The notes beneath the pieces are model-generated. The model was not told where the DNA came from. It made no database searches and was given only the letters and a program-made list of their open reading frames with translations. A stretch of 64,000 nt of DNA, taken from assembly GCF_000243155.2 (NCBI RefSeq), contig NC_018017.1, positions 2,542,001 through 2,606,000 of the forward strand, in the 5' to 3' direction. Made by a program: the position numbers and the translations under genes. Numbering within the stretch: position 1 is the stretch's first letter; every line of letters begins with the position of its first letter. Below, one piece after another: positions 1 through 8,170 of the stretch. This DNA is from Desulfitobacterium dehalogenans ATCC 51507. GTDB taxonomy: Bacteria; Bacillota; Desulfitobacteriia; Desulfitobacteriales; Desulfitobacteriaceae.

Positions 1-818
1 CCATCATCAGTGACAACTTTGTTGCCCATATATATTAAGGCCGGCAAATACCCTCTTTCAGGCTCTCGTTTCCCCACCACATCATTAAAGGAAAATTCAC
101 CACCCGGAGGAAGAATAAGTCCATTAATCGCCTTAGCGGCAAGTCGTACATTGGTAACCCGTTCATAAAAGAAAGAATCAAAATATGTGGTGTAATCCCC
201 TAAGGGATCCTTGATTTTCTCTAATTCAGCGGTGGTGGGGTGAACCTCTATAACCTCAGTGATTAATAGGACAGCCTCTGTTCCATTGCTCTGCTTCAGC
301 TGTTCCCATGATTTGTCTATATTGAGTCTGACTCCCAAACTACCTTCCTCGAGAACGACCTTTCCATTCTCATAATAGACACTAGCCGGCTTACCCGGTT
401 GGTCAATGTCTAAGGCAATATTACGAAGTTGAGCAAAAATCTCTTCCTGATTGAGTCGTTCAGGGGATGGGAGAGTAATAGACATTCTGCGCAAGTACTC
501 GAAAGCGTCAGTCATAATATTCCCGGTAGAAATGATGTATTGACCCGCCAGATAATCTTTTAGATCCTGATAAGTTTGTTCAAGCTCTAAAGGATAAACC
601 TCCTGGTTATAGCCAACAGCCTTTGGTATCACTCCCATAAGGACTTCATATGCTTCTTCCTTTGTCATCCCGCTCAGATCTTTTTCCCAAACAATCAACC
701 CCTCGGGTGCTTTAGAATAACCCGCACCGTAGGTTACTGTAGCCCCCAAGAGAACCGACAGGGCAAGCTGACTAAGCAGAATGACTAAAAGAAAGACCCA
801 TGGTTTCCTTCTCATCAT
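1..818 (-). CDS. VanW-family envelope protein, 3' part beyond window
   Basis: About 272 residues are visible and the C-terminus runs off the window edge. The start is ATG at 818 (a second ATG at 815 is possible). The protein begins with basic residues and one hydrophobic segment (about residues 7-30), so it is probably membrane-anchored with an outside domain. A region of the peptidoglycan-binding-like type follows. From about residue 200 the hallmark VanW stretch appears (RVTNVRLAAKAING, then PPGGEFSFNDVVG). VanW proteins occur beside vancomycin-resistance genes, but most chromosomal copies in Clostridia have no resistance role and their biochemistry is unknown. The PRC-barrel gene lies 14 bp upstream in the same direction, so the two may be co-transcribed. 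Confidence 0.85.
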   Translation of the reverse strand, partial: MMRRKPWVFLLVILLSQLALSVLLGATVTYGAGYSKAPEGLIVWEKDLSGMTKEEAYEVLMGVIPKAVGYNQEVYPLELEQTYQDLKDYLAGQYIISTGNIMTDAFEYLRRMSITLPSPERLNQEEIFAQLRNIALDIDQPGKPASVYYENGKVVLEEGSLGVRLNIDKSWEQLKQSNGTEAVLLITEVIEVHPTTAELEKIKDPLGDYTTYFDSFFYERVTNVRLAAKAINGLILPPGGEFSFNDVVGKREPERGYLPALIYMGNKVVTDD

Positions 819-832
819 AACATAACCACAAC

Positions 833-1603
833 TTAGTTCTTATGAAGTAAGGATGTAATTTCCATTAATTTATTCCGCGTCGTAATCTGACGAATTGTCT
901 CTTCTGTCATAGGTTCACCGGCAGGCAAAATCTCGCCATTATCCAAAACAACATCCTGTACCACTGCTTTGCCTACAAAATATTGTAATTGGCGCTGCTC
1001 GAAAAGATTAAACTCTGTTCCTTCATTTTGCTGTTCTGCTACAGCTTCTTCAACATGAGCAGTGACTTCCTGAGGTACTTGTTCTCCCTCATTACCGACA
1101 CTTACTGGTTCCTTTACCACTTCAACTTTTACTTCACCGGGGCCCCCTTCGATAATTAAAAGTTCCTTACCATAAGTAATGATTTGTTCTCCGGCAACTT
1201 GATGCTCTTCACCATTATTGTCAGCGAACAGACATTGGACAATCTTTCCGGTCTCTTCATCGATGAGAATCTCTTTAACTTCACCAATTAATGTACCTTT
1301 TTTGGTTAATACTTTCGTTCCGATGACCTCTACATTCTGTTTAATCAGTTCTTGAGCGTCATTGTTGCCGGCCACACTTTGAATGACACCGGGATTAGGA
1401 ACTGTCAGGGCAAACTCTCCTAAGCCAACAATATCGGCGTAAGAAATGACTTTCGCTCCGAAATAATCAGAGGGTTGATCCACTACAAAAAAATCCAAAC
1501 TCCCTTTTAGTGGATTTAAAATGACATCTTTTACTGTTCCCACTTGTGTTCCTTCTGATATGCTAATAATTCGTAAACCTTTGATTTCTGCACTTGCCTT
1601 CAT
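833..1603 (-). CDS. PRC-barrel domain protein
   Basis: 256 residues with two PRC-barrel-like repeats, about residues 1-75 (GTVKDVILNP) and 90-155 (GEVKEILIDEETGKI), each the usual small beta-barrel with the motif G-x-V-x-D/E-x-hydrophobic. The rest is an acidic Glu/Val-rich linker and a C-terminal segment that ends in a short helix. PRC-barrels are adaptor folds seen in photosynthetic reaction centre H subunits, RimM and sporulation proteins such as YlmC. The role here is unknown. It sits between a three-TM acidic protein upstream (4 bp gap) and the VanW-like gene downstream (14 bp gap), which suggests one envelope-related transcription unit. Confidence 0.8.
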   Translation of the reverse strand: MKASAEIKGLRIISISEGTQVGTVKDVILNPLKGSLDFFVVDQPSDYFGAKVISYADIVGLGEFALTVPNPGVIQSVAGNNDAQELIKQNVEVIGTKVLTKKGTLIGEVKEILIDEETGKIVQCLFADNNGEEHQVAGEQIITYGKELLIIEGGPGEVKVEVVKEPVSVGNEGEQVPQEVTAHVEEAVAEQQNEGTEFNLFEQRQLQYFVGKAVVQDVVLDNGEILPAGEPMTEETIRQITTRNKLMEITSLLHKN

Positions 1604-1607
1604 CTAA

Positions 1608-2555
1608 TCAATCAATCCTTCCTAAAATTTCCCCTGGAACGGGCAGGTTTTCATTTTCCAGCCATCCCATCAGTTGGGTTCTCCACTCCGGAGGTGCGTT
1701 TTGAATATACTCATTGATATAAGGAGTGACCTTATCCAACGCATCATAAATAGAGGAGCCATTCTTCCAGTGCTCACAGGTTTCAACAATGAGGTAAAAA
1801 GCAATATCATAGGAGGGCTTTTGATCTAACGCCAAGATAAACCATTCGGCAGCCAGGTGGAAACGCTCCTGTTCTTTTGCTTGAAACCCCTTTTCAATCA
1901 GCTCCTGCAGACCGAATTCCTTCATATGTATAAGTGGAGGCTCTGTTTTCTCAAGGGTTTCGGATCCTCCGAGCATTTCCTGGTTCATGCTCTCGAATGC
2001 TTTATCCTCATCCCTTTCATGGGATTTCTCCACTTCATCCCTCTCACGATCCACTTCTATGACATCCTCAGGCTTTTTGATTTCTTCAAATAGAATCGCC
2101 TCAGGTTCCTCTGATTTTTCAGATTCCTCGGGAATAGCATTATTTTCAGAATCGCCGGCTTCTTCCCTAATCCTTTCCTGCCCGTGCTCCGGCCGCAGAA
2201 TCTCAGGTATCTCGATAGCCCTTTCTTCCTCGGGATAGGATATGTTGTCTTGCTCTTTTGCTTCATCCACAGTGAAGTTCTTTTCCTGAGGGATTTTTGA
2301 ACGATTTCTGAGCGCTATTACCCCAGTGGTGAACAGAAGAAAGCCGCAGAGTCCAAGTATCCAATGAAGAAGTTCTTCACGACGCAGAGCGGTAGGGAAA
2401 ACAAGGGCAAAGGTGATCATTAAAAAAGACACCAATGAAGCCTCTAGTTTTCTCAAATTAAATCTATGGGCCATCCGAGTCACGATAATTACAAAGGGAG
2501 CACTGACAAGTATTGCTGTTATCCAATATAACGAAATCTTCTGCTCCCCCCTCAT
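1608..2555 (-). CDS. Unknown membrane protein with acidic linker and helical C-terminal domain
   Basis: Not recognised. The N-terminal 85 residues hold three likely membrane helices (around 8-25, 38-56 and 63-80). Residues 90-205 are an extremely Glu-rich, low-complexity linker. The last 100 residues (ELIEKGFQAKEQERFHLAAEW onward) look like a TPR-type helical repeat: A, Y and hydrophobic spacing, and a phrase like ALDQKPSYDIAFYL. The ATG at 2555 lacks a good ribosome site. The only strong Shine-Dalgarno-like run, GGGGGGAG, lies just inside the frame, six bases before an in-frame ATT, so the true start is uncertain. It heads the run PRC-barrel then VanW, and may be a membrane scaffold. Confidence 0.7.
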   Translation of the reverse strand: MRGEQKISLYWITAILVSAPFVIIVTRMAHRFNLRKLEASLVSFLMITFALVFPTALRREELLHWILGLCGFLLFTTGVIALRNRSKIPQEKNFTVDEAKEQDNISYPEEERAIEIPEILRPEHGQERIREEAGDSENNAIPEESEKSEEPEAILFEEIKKPEDVIEVDRERDEVEKSHERDEDKAFESMNQEMLGGSETLEKTEPPLIHMKEFGLQELIEKGFQAKEQERFHLAAEWFILALDQKPSYDIAFYLIVETCEHWKNGSSIYDALDKVTPYINEYIQNAPPEWRTQLMGWLENENLPVPGEILGRID

Positions 2556-2618
2556 TATCTTATACTATCTCGTATATTCGACATAAACCTAGTTTCTCCT
2601 TCTCGCATACTTCCCAAA

Positions 2619-4013
2619 TCATAGCTGAAGCAGAGTCCACCCCAAGGCACAAAGAATTGCAGCAAGATAAGCCGGTACGGTATATTTCATCAGCCGTTGG
2701 ACCTCCACACCTGCTACTGCAGAAGTCACAGCGACAAATCCCCAGGGAATTAATGCTGCACCGGTCCATATCCCGACCACCTGACCCAGAACAGCTAAGG
2801 GAACTGCGGGTATCTGCGAAACCTGACTTAGGGCTATCGCAATACCTCCCACTAAAGGTAAAGAGGAAAACCCAGACCCATCCAGTGAAGCAAGGATCGC
2901 TATAAAGACGATAAGTCCGACCACGGTCCACTTAGTAAGGGGAATCCATTCCGCAAGAAGGATAGTATAATCATAAAAGAAACCTGGCCCCTCCCGGAGA
3001 AAAACCTGTTCACTCCCCGCTGCCGTTCCCAGAAAAAAGAAACCGGACATTATGATGATCGGAGTAAAGACTCCCATAGCATAACGCAAGCCATCCTTGA
3101 CGTAAATAATAAATTGGCTGAAAGCATCCCTTCCCTCCGTAAGGATTGTGCAAATACATAAGATCAGCAAGGTTACCCCGCCAATTAATCCACTGGCTTC
3201 ATCACCATGAATTTTAAAAATCAAAATCACGATCACTGTCCCCAGATATCCTAAAGCCATAATCCCAGCCAATAAGGGGCCCCGTTCAAAACGAGCCTGC
3301 CGCTCAGTCTTCCCGTTCTTTCTCTTCTCCAGCAGATTTTCAGAGATCCCTTCGGGCTTTTGATTTTCTGCCGAACCAGGTTCTGTCTTTAAAAATAGCT
3401 TTAAGGTGATATACCCAAAACCCGCCCCACAGATTCCACTCAATATGACCACTGGAAAAGATGCTGAAAGCAGTACCCCTATGGGAATCCCAGTGGCTTT
3501 ACTCACTAAGGAAGGCGCTCCCTGAATGATAAAATCACCGGACAGTCCCATCCCTTTTCCAAAAACAGCTAAGCTTACTGCCAGAACAATAGGGTGAATG
3601 CCAATTCTCCCCAGAATCGGAATTACAACGGCACCTAAAAGGGTTAAGGCCGGAGTTGGCCAAATTAAAAGAGTTAATAACCACATGGCTATCCCCACCG
3701 CCCAATAGGCCAGACTCATTGATTTTATCCTCAGTAGAGGCCGCACTAAAATTTGATCGGCCTTGGTCTTTTGCAGTAATTGGGTAAGGGTGACCACAAG
3801 TCCGATCAAGACGATGACTCCGAGCAGATTGCTTGTGGCAAGGATCAGGGCACGAAAAGATATCTGAACTGCCTCGATCCCATTTCGGCTTTCTGCCAAT
3901 CCTACCCCGAATAAACCGACGGCTGCTGGAAGAACAGGTGGCTTACGAAAGATTAATGTTGCAATAATAAGAAGAATAAAAAGTATAAATACCCAATGAG
4001 CTAAGGTAAGCAT
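2619..4013 (-). CDS. Multi-spanning permease, GntP/ion-transporter-like
   Basis: 464 residues with 11-12 hydrophobic segments and a charged cytoplasmic loop near residues 210-240 that splits the protein into two halves. The start is ATG at 4013 after GGGAGGAG. Segment order, the re-entrant-like Gly/Pro-rich stretches (IWPTPALTLLGAVVIPILG; GLSGDFIIQGAPSLVSKATG) and the two-half layout resemble the ion-transporter superfamily that holds GntP gluconate and CitM/DctM organic-acid permeases. The substrate cannot be told from the sequence. It stands alone: the 51-residue gene upstream has its own promoter and terminator. Confidence 0.7.
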   Translation of the reverse strand: MLTLAHWVFILFILLIIATLIFRKPPVLPAAVGLFGVGLAESRNGIEAVQISFRALILATSNLLGVIVLIGLVVTLTQLLQKTKADQILVRPLLRIKSMSLAYWAVGIAMWLLTLLIWPTPALTLLGAVVIPILGRIGIHPIVLAVSLAVFGKGMGLSGDFIIQGAPSLVSKATGIPIGVLLSASFPVVILSGICGAGFGYITLKLFLKTEPGSAENQKPEGISENLLEKRKNGKTERQARFERGPLLAGIMALGYLGTVIVILIFKIHGDEASGLIGGVTLLILCICTILTEGRDAFSQFIIYVKDGLRYAMGVFTPIIIMSGFFFLGTAAGSEQVFLREGPGFFYDYTILLAEWIPLTKWTVVGLIVFIAILASLDGSGFSSLPLVGGIAIALSQVSQIPAVPLAVLGQVVGIWTGAALIPWGFVAVTSAVAGVEVQRLMKYTVPAYLAAILCALGWTLLQL

Positions 4014-4093
4014 GGCTCTCCTCCCTTATCCCCTTAATGTACCACTTGGATAAGGGAAGTATGCGCAAAGGGAGGTTACGGGAATCCGCACCA

Positions 4094-4126
4094 TATAAAA
4101 ATAGACCGCCCCTTTAAGGGACAGTC
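4094..4126 (-). terminator. Rho-independent terminator of the 51-aa gene
   Basis: On the minus strand an 11-bp stem (GACTGTCCCTT / AAGGGGCGGTC, two G-U pairs) is followed by TATTTTTAT. It lies just after the stop of the 51-codon gene. Confidence 0.8.
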
Positions 4127-4150
4127 CATTGTCGATCTTTTCAATTGATT

Positions 4151-4306
4151 TTAAGCTTCTGCGGGTCTGGCGATTTTTCTTGTTCCCTTTGGTGTATTAA
4201 AGGAATTAAAGGTCACATGAAAAATTTGACGACAAGATGCGCAAACAGCGACTCCACAGCTTAATAAAAAGATACCCAAGATTAACATCGCGATCCAACC
4301 TAACAT
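4151..4306 (-). CDS. Small membrane protein, 51 aa
   Basis: A 51-residue ORF, too short for most gene finders but well supported: AGGAGG lies seven bases before the ATG at 4306, a near-consensus promoter at 4395-4423 points into it, and a clean terminator follows at 4094-4126. Residues 3-24 form one hydrophobic helix (LGWIAMLILGIFLLSCGVA). Three cysteines sit at 17, 22 and 25, so the helix end carries a CASC pair. The tail is basic (KGTRKIARP), which puts it on the cytoplasmic side. It could be a single-pass regulator or accessory subunit. I recognise no family. Confidence 0.75.
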   Translation of the reverse strand: MLGWIAMLILGIFLLSCGVAVCASCRQIFHVTFNSFNTPKGTRKIARPAEA

Positions 4307-4394
4307 AATTTCAGCCTCCTTCAGCCTGGTTCTTTAAGTAGTGACAAGGTAGTCTATCTAAACTTCGTTATTAAATTCACTTACTTTCATCCTT

Positions 4395-4423
4395 ATTATA
4401 TGTGAAAACAAATTCATTGGCAA
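4395..4423 (-). promoter_or_regulatory. Sigma-A promoter for the 51-aa gene
   Basis: On the minus strand TTGCCA, 17 bases, TATAAT. The leader to the ATG at 4306 is about 85 bases. Confidence 0.75.
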
Positions 4424-4480
4424 GTGAAAGTTCTTATTTTCTTATATTAAAAATAATCTGACTACTCTGCCAATCTCAAA

Positions 4481-4555
4481 TTTCCAAGCGCTTGGGAATT
4501 TGCGAAGAAGCCGTTGCTCAACGAATTTGACAGTTCATATTGGAACGGCTTCTTT
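4481..4555 (-). terminator. Inverted repeats after yigZ
   Basis: An 11-bp stem (AACGGCTTCTT type arms at 4504-4515 and 4544-4555) lies downstream of yigZ, followed by a nearly perfect 24-bp palindrome around CCAAGCGCTTGG (centre near 4489). There is no strong U-run, so this is either a weak terminator for yigZ or an operator upstream of the 51-aa gene promoter. Confidence 0.45.
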
Positions 4556-4570
4556 CTCTCAAAGTAAAAT

Positions 4571-5194
4571 CTATAATTCCGGGCACAAGATATGACCTAT
4601 TTCCCGAGGGATAATTTTCTGATCGGTAAAATCAGCCAGCCACTCTCGAAAACGCTGATTCTCCTCCCAGGGAATGTAGACCTGAAGTTTGACCGTAGCA
4701 AGGAATTCTTCATTGCCGATGGCCCAGGAAAACTGTTTAAACCAATACTTTAACGGTTCGTACCAATCATAGCCTGTCTCAATCTCATAAACGAGATGGG
4801 GCACGAGACGTCCCAGCGCAGCCTTATCCATCAGCTGGCGTGCCGTCCCACCATAGGCACGGGTCAATCCTCCTGCTCCGAGAAGAACTCCCCCAAAATA
4901 CCGAATAACCACAATAAGTACATCCCAGATCTGACGATATTGCAGAACATCAAGAACCGGTCTTCCGCCGGTGCCCTGGGGCTCGCCATCGTCAGTGGAT
5001 TTTTCTAATTTTCCTTGATATAACCGATAAGCATAGACATAGTGCCGGGCATTAGGATAGTTTTGACGTATATCTTGAAGTCTTTGCTCCACTTCCTCTA
5101 TGCTCGACACAGGATAAACGACCCCAATAAAACGGGATTTATCAATGACTTGCTCCCATGTTGAACTATTGAAGACCGTAACATAGCTTTCCAC
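4571..5194 (-). CDS. yigZ: YigZ/IMPACT family protein
   Basis: 207 residues, the usual length. The start is GTG at 5194, eight bases after GGGAG. The signature of the N-terminal UPF0029 domain is clear: the DDGEPQGTGGRPVL block near residue 67 and RYFGGVLLGAGGLTRAYG near 98-115. The C-terminal part is the smaller DUF1949 ferredoxin-like fold. E. coli YigZ and eukaryotic IMPACT share this fold. IMPACT regulates the GCN2 pathway, and the bacterial function is not settled, though ribosome or nucleic-acid binding has been proposed. Followed by terminator-like repeats, so it ends this run of genes. Confidence 0.92.
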   Translation of the reverse strand: MESYVTVFNSSTWEQVIDKSRFIGVVYPVSSIEEVEQRLQDIRQNYPNARHYVYAYRLYQGKLEKSTDDGEPQGTGGRPVLDVLQYRQIWDVLIVVIRYFGGVLLGAGGLTRAYGGTARQLMDKAALGRLVPHLVYEIETGYDWYEPLKYWFKQFSWAIGNEEFLATVKLQVYIPWEENQRFREWLADFTDQKIIPREIGHILCPEL

Positions 5195-5210
5195 GACAAC
5201 TACTCCCGTC

Positions 5211-5597
5211 CTAAAGGCTTTTTGATTGGGTTTTTGTCATGAATTTTTCTACATCGATGATAAAACGCTCATGTGTCCCGGAACCAATGAGCTCTTTTTC
5301 GTCGTATGCTTCTATTTGAAAGACCAAACGACGACGATCGATTTCGATTAACTCAGCATCAGCCCATACCTTCATTCCGAGAGGGGTTGCTGCCGTATGT
5401 TTAATATTCAGAGACACACCAACACTGCTTTGCCCTTCCGCCAAGTTCAATGCACGCACTGCTGCTTCTTCCATCATAGCTACCAGAGCCGGAGTGGCCA
5501 ATACGTCTAACGAGCCGCTGCCCATGGTTTTTGCCGTATTGGTTTGATCCACAATTTTCTCTGCTCTTCCCTTTAAACCCATAGTTAACTCTGTCAT
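5211..5597 (-). CDS. Thioesterase, hotdog fold (FlK-like)
   Basis: 128 residues from the ATG at 5597, chosen because GGGGTG lies six bases ahead. A GTG at 5606 overlaps that ribosome site and is unlikely. The pattern follows the fluoroacetyl-CoA thioesterase FlK family: a Thr in LATPALVAMMEEAA (about residue 35), Glu 43/44 in the central helix, and His in NIKHTAATP (about 67), matching the Thr-Glu-His active site. It would hydrolyse a short acyl-CoA in the cytosol, with unknown substrate. It lies 38-48 bp after menG and 16 bp before yigZ, probably in one transcript. Confidence 0.85.
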   Translation of the reverse strand: MTELTMGLKGRAEKIVDQTNTAKTMGSGSLDVLATPALVAMMEEAAVRALNLAEGQSSVGVSLNIKHTAATPLGMKVWADAELIEIDRRRLVFQIEAYDEKELIGSGTHERFIIDVEKFMTKTQSKSL

Positions 5598-5644
5598 TTT
5601 TATCACCCCGCGAATTTCATCAAGACTATTTTAACATAAAACCA

Positions 5645-6400
5645 TCAAGGAAATTTGGGCTTTCGGCCACTGACAATAGCCACTACTCCCCCGGCCAGAT
5701 TTTGATAGCGGGTCTCCGTCAAGCCGCAGCGAGCAAAGATCTTAGCCAACTCCTGTTGTTCCGGGAATTCTACTGCAGAATCATGCAGATATTGATAGGC
5801 TTTGGCCTTTCCAGCCCAGATCTTTCCCATTAAGGGAACGAGCTTATCAAAATAGAGCCAATACCCCTGCTTAAATCCTGGCATGGTCGGTTTAGCCATA
5901 TCTAAGGAAACTACCATACAGCCCGGTTTAACCACTCGTACCATCTCCTGGATCCCTTTTTCCAAATCAGGCAGATTGCGCAGCCCCCAGCCCACGGTAG
6001 CCCCGTCAAAGGAGTTATCCGCAAAGGGCAGATTCATAGCGTCTCCTTGCCGTAATTCAATGATGGATCGGTAGGGGGAATCCGCTAAATTCTCATCGGC
6101 TTTTTTCAGCATATTCTCAGAGAAGTCCAAGCCCGTTACATGTCCCTGCTCTCCCACGGTCATGGCCAGCTCTAAGGAAAGCGGAGCTGTTCCACAGCAT
6201 ATATCGACCATATTCATACCGGGTTTGGCTTCGACTGTCCGCACCGCTTTTTTTCGCCATCCCTTGTCCAGGCCAAAACTCATGAGAGTATTCATCATAT
6301 CATAGCGTTTGGCAATGGCGTTAAATGTATCTTGTACGTAAGTTGCTTTATCTCTACCGGAAAAATCCATGAGTAAATCCTCGCTTTCATAGCTTTCCAT
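5645..6400 (-). CDS. ubiE: Demethylmenaquinone methyltransferase MenG/UbiE
   Basis: About 251 residues. The start at 6400 is preferred over the ATG two codons upstream because AAGGA is better spaced. SAM-dependent methyltransferase that converts demethylmenaquinone to menaquinone, the last step of menaquinone synthesis at the membrane. Evidence: the family opening FNAIAKRYDMMNTLMSFG, SAM motif I VDICCGTAPLSLELA, then GLDFSENML, QGDAMNLPFADNSFD and the RNLPDLEKGIQEMVRVVKPG block typical of UbiE. The presence of menaquinone agrees with anaerobic respiration. It lies downstream of the asparaginase gene with a 43-bp gap. Confidence 0.95.
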   Translation of the reverse strand: MESYESEDLLMDFSGRDKATYVQDTFNAIAKRYDMMNTLMSFGLDKGWRKKAVRTVEAKPGMNMVDICCGTAPLSLELAMTVGEQGHVTGLDFSENMLKKADENLADSPYRSIIELRQGDAMNLPFADNSFDGATVGWGLRNLPDLEKGIQEMVRVVKPGCMVVSLDMAKPTMPGFKQGYWLYFDKLVPLMGKIWAGKAKAYQYLHDSAVEFPEQQELAKIFARCGLTETRYQNLAGGVVAIVSGRKPKFP

Positions 6401-6443
6401 GATCATCCTTCATTAGGATTGTAATGGATTATCTCTAGCTTGT

Positions 6444-7427
6444 CTACTTTACTCCCCCACGACTTAAAATCTCTTTAAGCCGGCTGTGGGAAACGTTTTG
6501 CCCCAGTGCAATGCTTAGGAGCAAACGAACTTTCTCCGTTGACAGATCGCCTGCAAATAGTGCACCGTGGCGTTGAAGATCTGCTCCGCCGCCGGGATAG
6601 CCATATATCGGAGAAGTGCGCCCGAATAAACAGCGTGAAGTAATAACCACAGGTATATTTCCTGCTGTAATCTTCCCAATGGAGGGGACTACCTCCGGAG
6701 GGAGATTTCCTCGGCCAAACGCTTCAATGACAACGGCCTCTACCTGTGAATCCACCATACACTCCAGCATTCTTCCATCCATACCTGTATAGCCTTTGCA
6801 GATAATAACCTTGGCCAGCTTTCCGGGCAGGTCAAATTTAACAGAGGGCTCAGGTTTGCGGTGCCACAATACCTCGCCATTATCAATACTGCCCAATGAA
6901 CCCATTTCCCCGGAGCTAAAAGCATCCACATGGCTGGTGTGCAGTTTTCTTACATCCCTGGCAGCATGGATCTCTTCATTGAGGGCGATCAGAACTCCCC
7001 GTTCCTTAGCGTGAGGGTCGGTGGCAATTCTCATGGAATTCTGCAAATTGCGGGGGCCATCGGAATCTCTCTCGGAAGCATCTCTTTGGGAGGCAGTGAG
7101 AATGACCGGCCGAGTGTCTTTGACTGTAAGATCCAGAAAATAAGCCGTTTCCTCCAATGTATCCGTTCCGTGAGTTATGATTATCCCCTGGCACTCTGGA
7201 TCCGCAAAGGATTCATTGACTTGATGTGCTAATTGTAGCATCCGCTCAGGATTAAAATTGCAGCTGGCAACATTACTGAATTCTTCTATATCCCAAAAAG
7301 CTTCTTCCCGCAGTTCAGGCATACTTTCCAACAGATCATGACCGGTAACCGCCGGTACTGCCTTGCCAAAGGAATCTTTGCGCATAGCAATCGTGCCTCC
7401 AGTGGCAATGAGTTTAATCTTATTCAT
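6444..7427 (-). CDS. ansA: L-asparaginase, type I-like
   Basis: 327 residues, the normal length for the bacterial asparaginase/glutaminase fold. The two catalytic threonine motifs are present: ATGGTIA (Thr 12) and THGTDTLEETAYF (Thr near 85), with the neighbouring TASQRD block and an HAARDVRKLHTS stretch. No signal peptide, so the enzyme is cytosolic: asparagine + water to aspartate + ammonia. Start ATG at 7427 after GGGAAGG. It precedes menG in the same direction without an obvious terminator. Confidence 0.93.
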   Translation of the reverse strand: MNKIKLIATGGTIAMRKDSFGKAVPAVTGHDLLESMPELREEAFWDIEEFSNVASCNFNPERMLQLAHQVNESFADPECQGIIITHGTDTLEETAYFLDLTVKDTRPVILTASQRDASERDSDGPRNLQNSMRIATDPHAKERGVLIALNEEIHAARDVRKLHTSHVDAFSSGEMGSLGSIDNGEVLWHRKPEPSVKFDLPGKLAKVIICKGYTGMDGRMLECMVDSQVEAVVIEAFGRGNLPPEVVPSIGKITAGNIPVVITSRCLFGRTSPIYGYPGGGADLQRHGALFAGDLSTEKVRLLLSIALGQNVSHSRLKEILSRGGVK

Positions 7428-7558
7428 TTCCTTCCCTCATTTCACAATGTGGCCCAGTGGTATTTTACCCCAAACAGTTCAATAGGTGTACATTTTTTAC
7501 TTATTTTTTTGCTTATTTAATATATTAGAATGGATTTAGAAGAATTTTGCAAATTCTC

Positions 7559-7587
7559 TTGTGCATAAACTTAATTCCATCTATTAT
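7559..7587 (+). promoter_or_regulatory. Probable sigma-A promoter of the ComFB-like gene
   Basis: TTGTGC, 17 bases, TATTAT, 36 bases before the start codon. The -35 box is weak. Confidence 0.5.
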
Positions 7588-7622
7588 GAAGAGAGAATAG
7601 GAACATTATAGGAGGTGGAAAA

Positions 7623-7889
7623 ATGTACGAATTAAAAAACCACACCGAAAATGTGGTGCAGCATGTCCTCAAAGAGTATATGCATAAATTCAAACTACCT
7701 TGTGAATGTGAACGTTGTCAAGCCGATATCAAAGCTCTTGCTTTAAACCAATTGCCGAGCAGGTACTATGTTTCCCTGCGGGGAGAAATACTTACTCATC
7801 TGGAATCGGATTCCTTACCTGACAAAGCCCGGGTTCTTTCCGCTATTGTTCTGGCCGCCAAGCAAGTGGCGGATACACCTTCCCATTGA
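7623..7889 (+). CDS. ComFB-family protein
   Basis: 88 residues, start ATG at 7623 after AGGAGGTGG. It matches the late-competence ComFB family: N-H-T-E-N-V-V at the start, the Cys cluster CECERCQADIKALALNQLP (C-x-C-x2-C) near residues 28-46, and YYVSLRGE. ComFB-like proteins are small zinc-binding dimers. Some bind cyclic dinucleotides, as CdgR/ComFB of cyanobacteria does, and B. subtilis ComFB itself lies in the comF operon but is not required for uptake. It stands alone here, with its own promoter. Confidence 0.88.
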   Translation: MYELKNHTENVVQHVLKEYMHKFKLPCECERCQADIKALALNQLPSRYYVSLRGEILTHLESDSLPDKARVLSAIVLAAKQVADTPSH

Positions 7890-7915
7890 TCCTGATCCCT
7901 TCCTTCAGGCATACT

Positions 7916-8035
7916 CTAGACACTACATACTATAGCCAATACAATAACCAGGAGTTGAATGATCAGCGCAGTGATTTTGAAAGGTGAGTCGGCCGTAAAC
8001 TGAACCTGGATTGGCACACTATTTAAATCCTCCAT
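7916..8035 (-). CDS. Small membrane protein, 39 aa
   Basis: A 39-residue ORF with AGGAGAG five bases before the ATG at 8035. The first 20 residues are acidic to neutral (MEDLNSVPIQVQFTADSPF) and residues 21-38 form one hydrophobic helix that ends at the stop, a tail-anchored layout. No homolog comes to mind. It is divergent from the Crp/Fnr gene at 8171 (135 bp apart), and convergent with the ComFB-like gene. The ribosome site and the clean N-terminal/TM layout are the only support. Confidence 0.6.
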   Translation of the reverse strand: MEDLNSVPIQVQFTADSPFKITALIIQLLVIVLAIVCSV

Positions 8036-8170
8036 ATCAACTCTCCTTTAAAAATTTTGTTATATATTCTTCCCTACCTAAAGCTGTATGAAAATCTATC
8101 TAACCTATTATTATTCTATTCCGAGATACCCTGTGAAAATCTTATTTGAACCAAAGTGAGGTATCCTTTT

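Noticed and set aside
2513-2931. ORFs of 123-130 codons inside the permease gene on both strands
   Set aside because: Shadows of the permease reading frame; no ribosome site and no family features.
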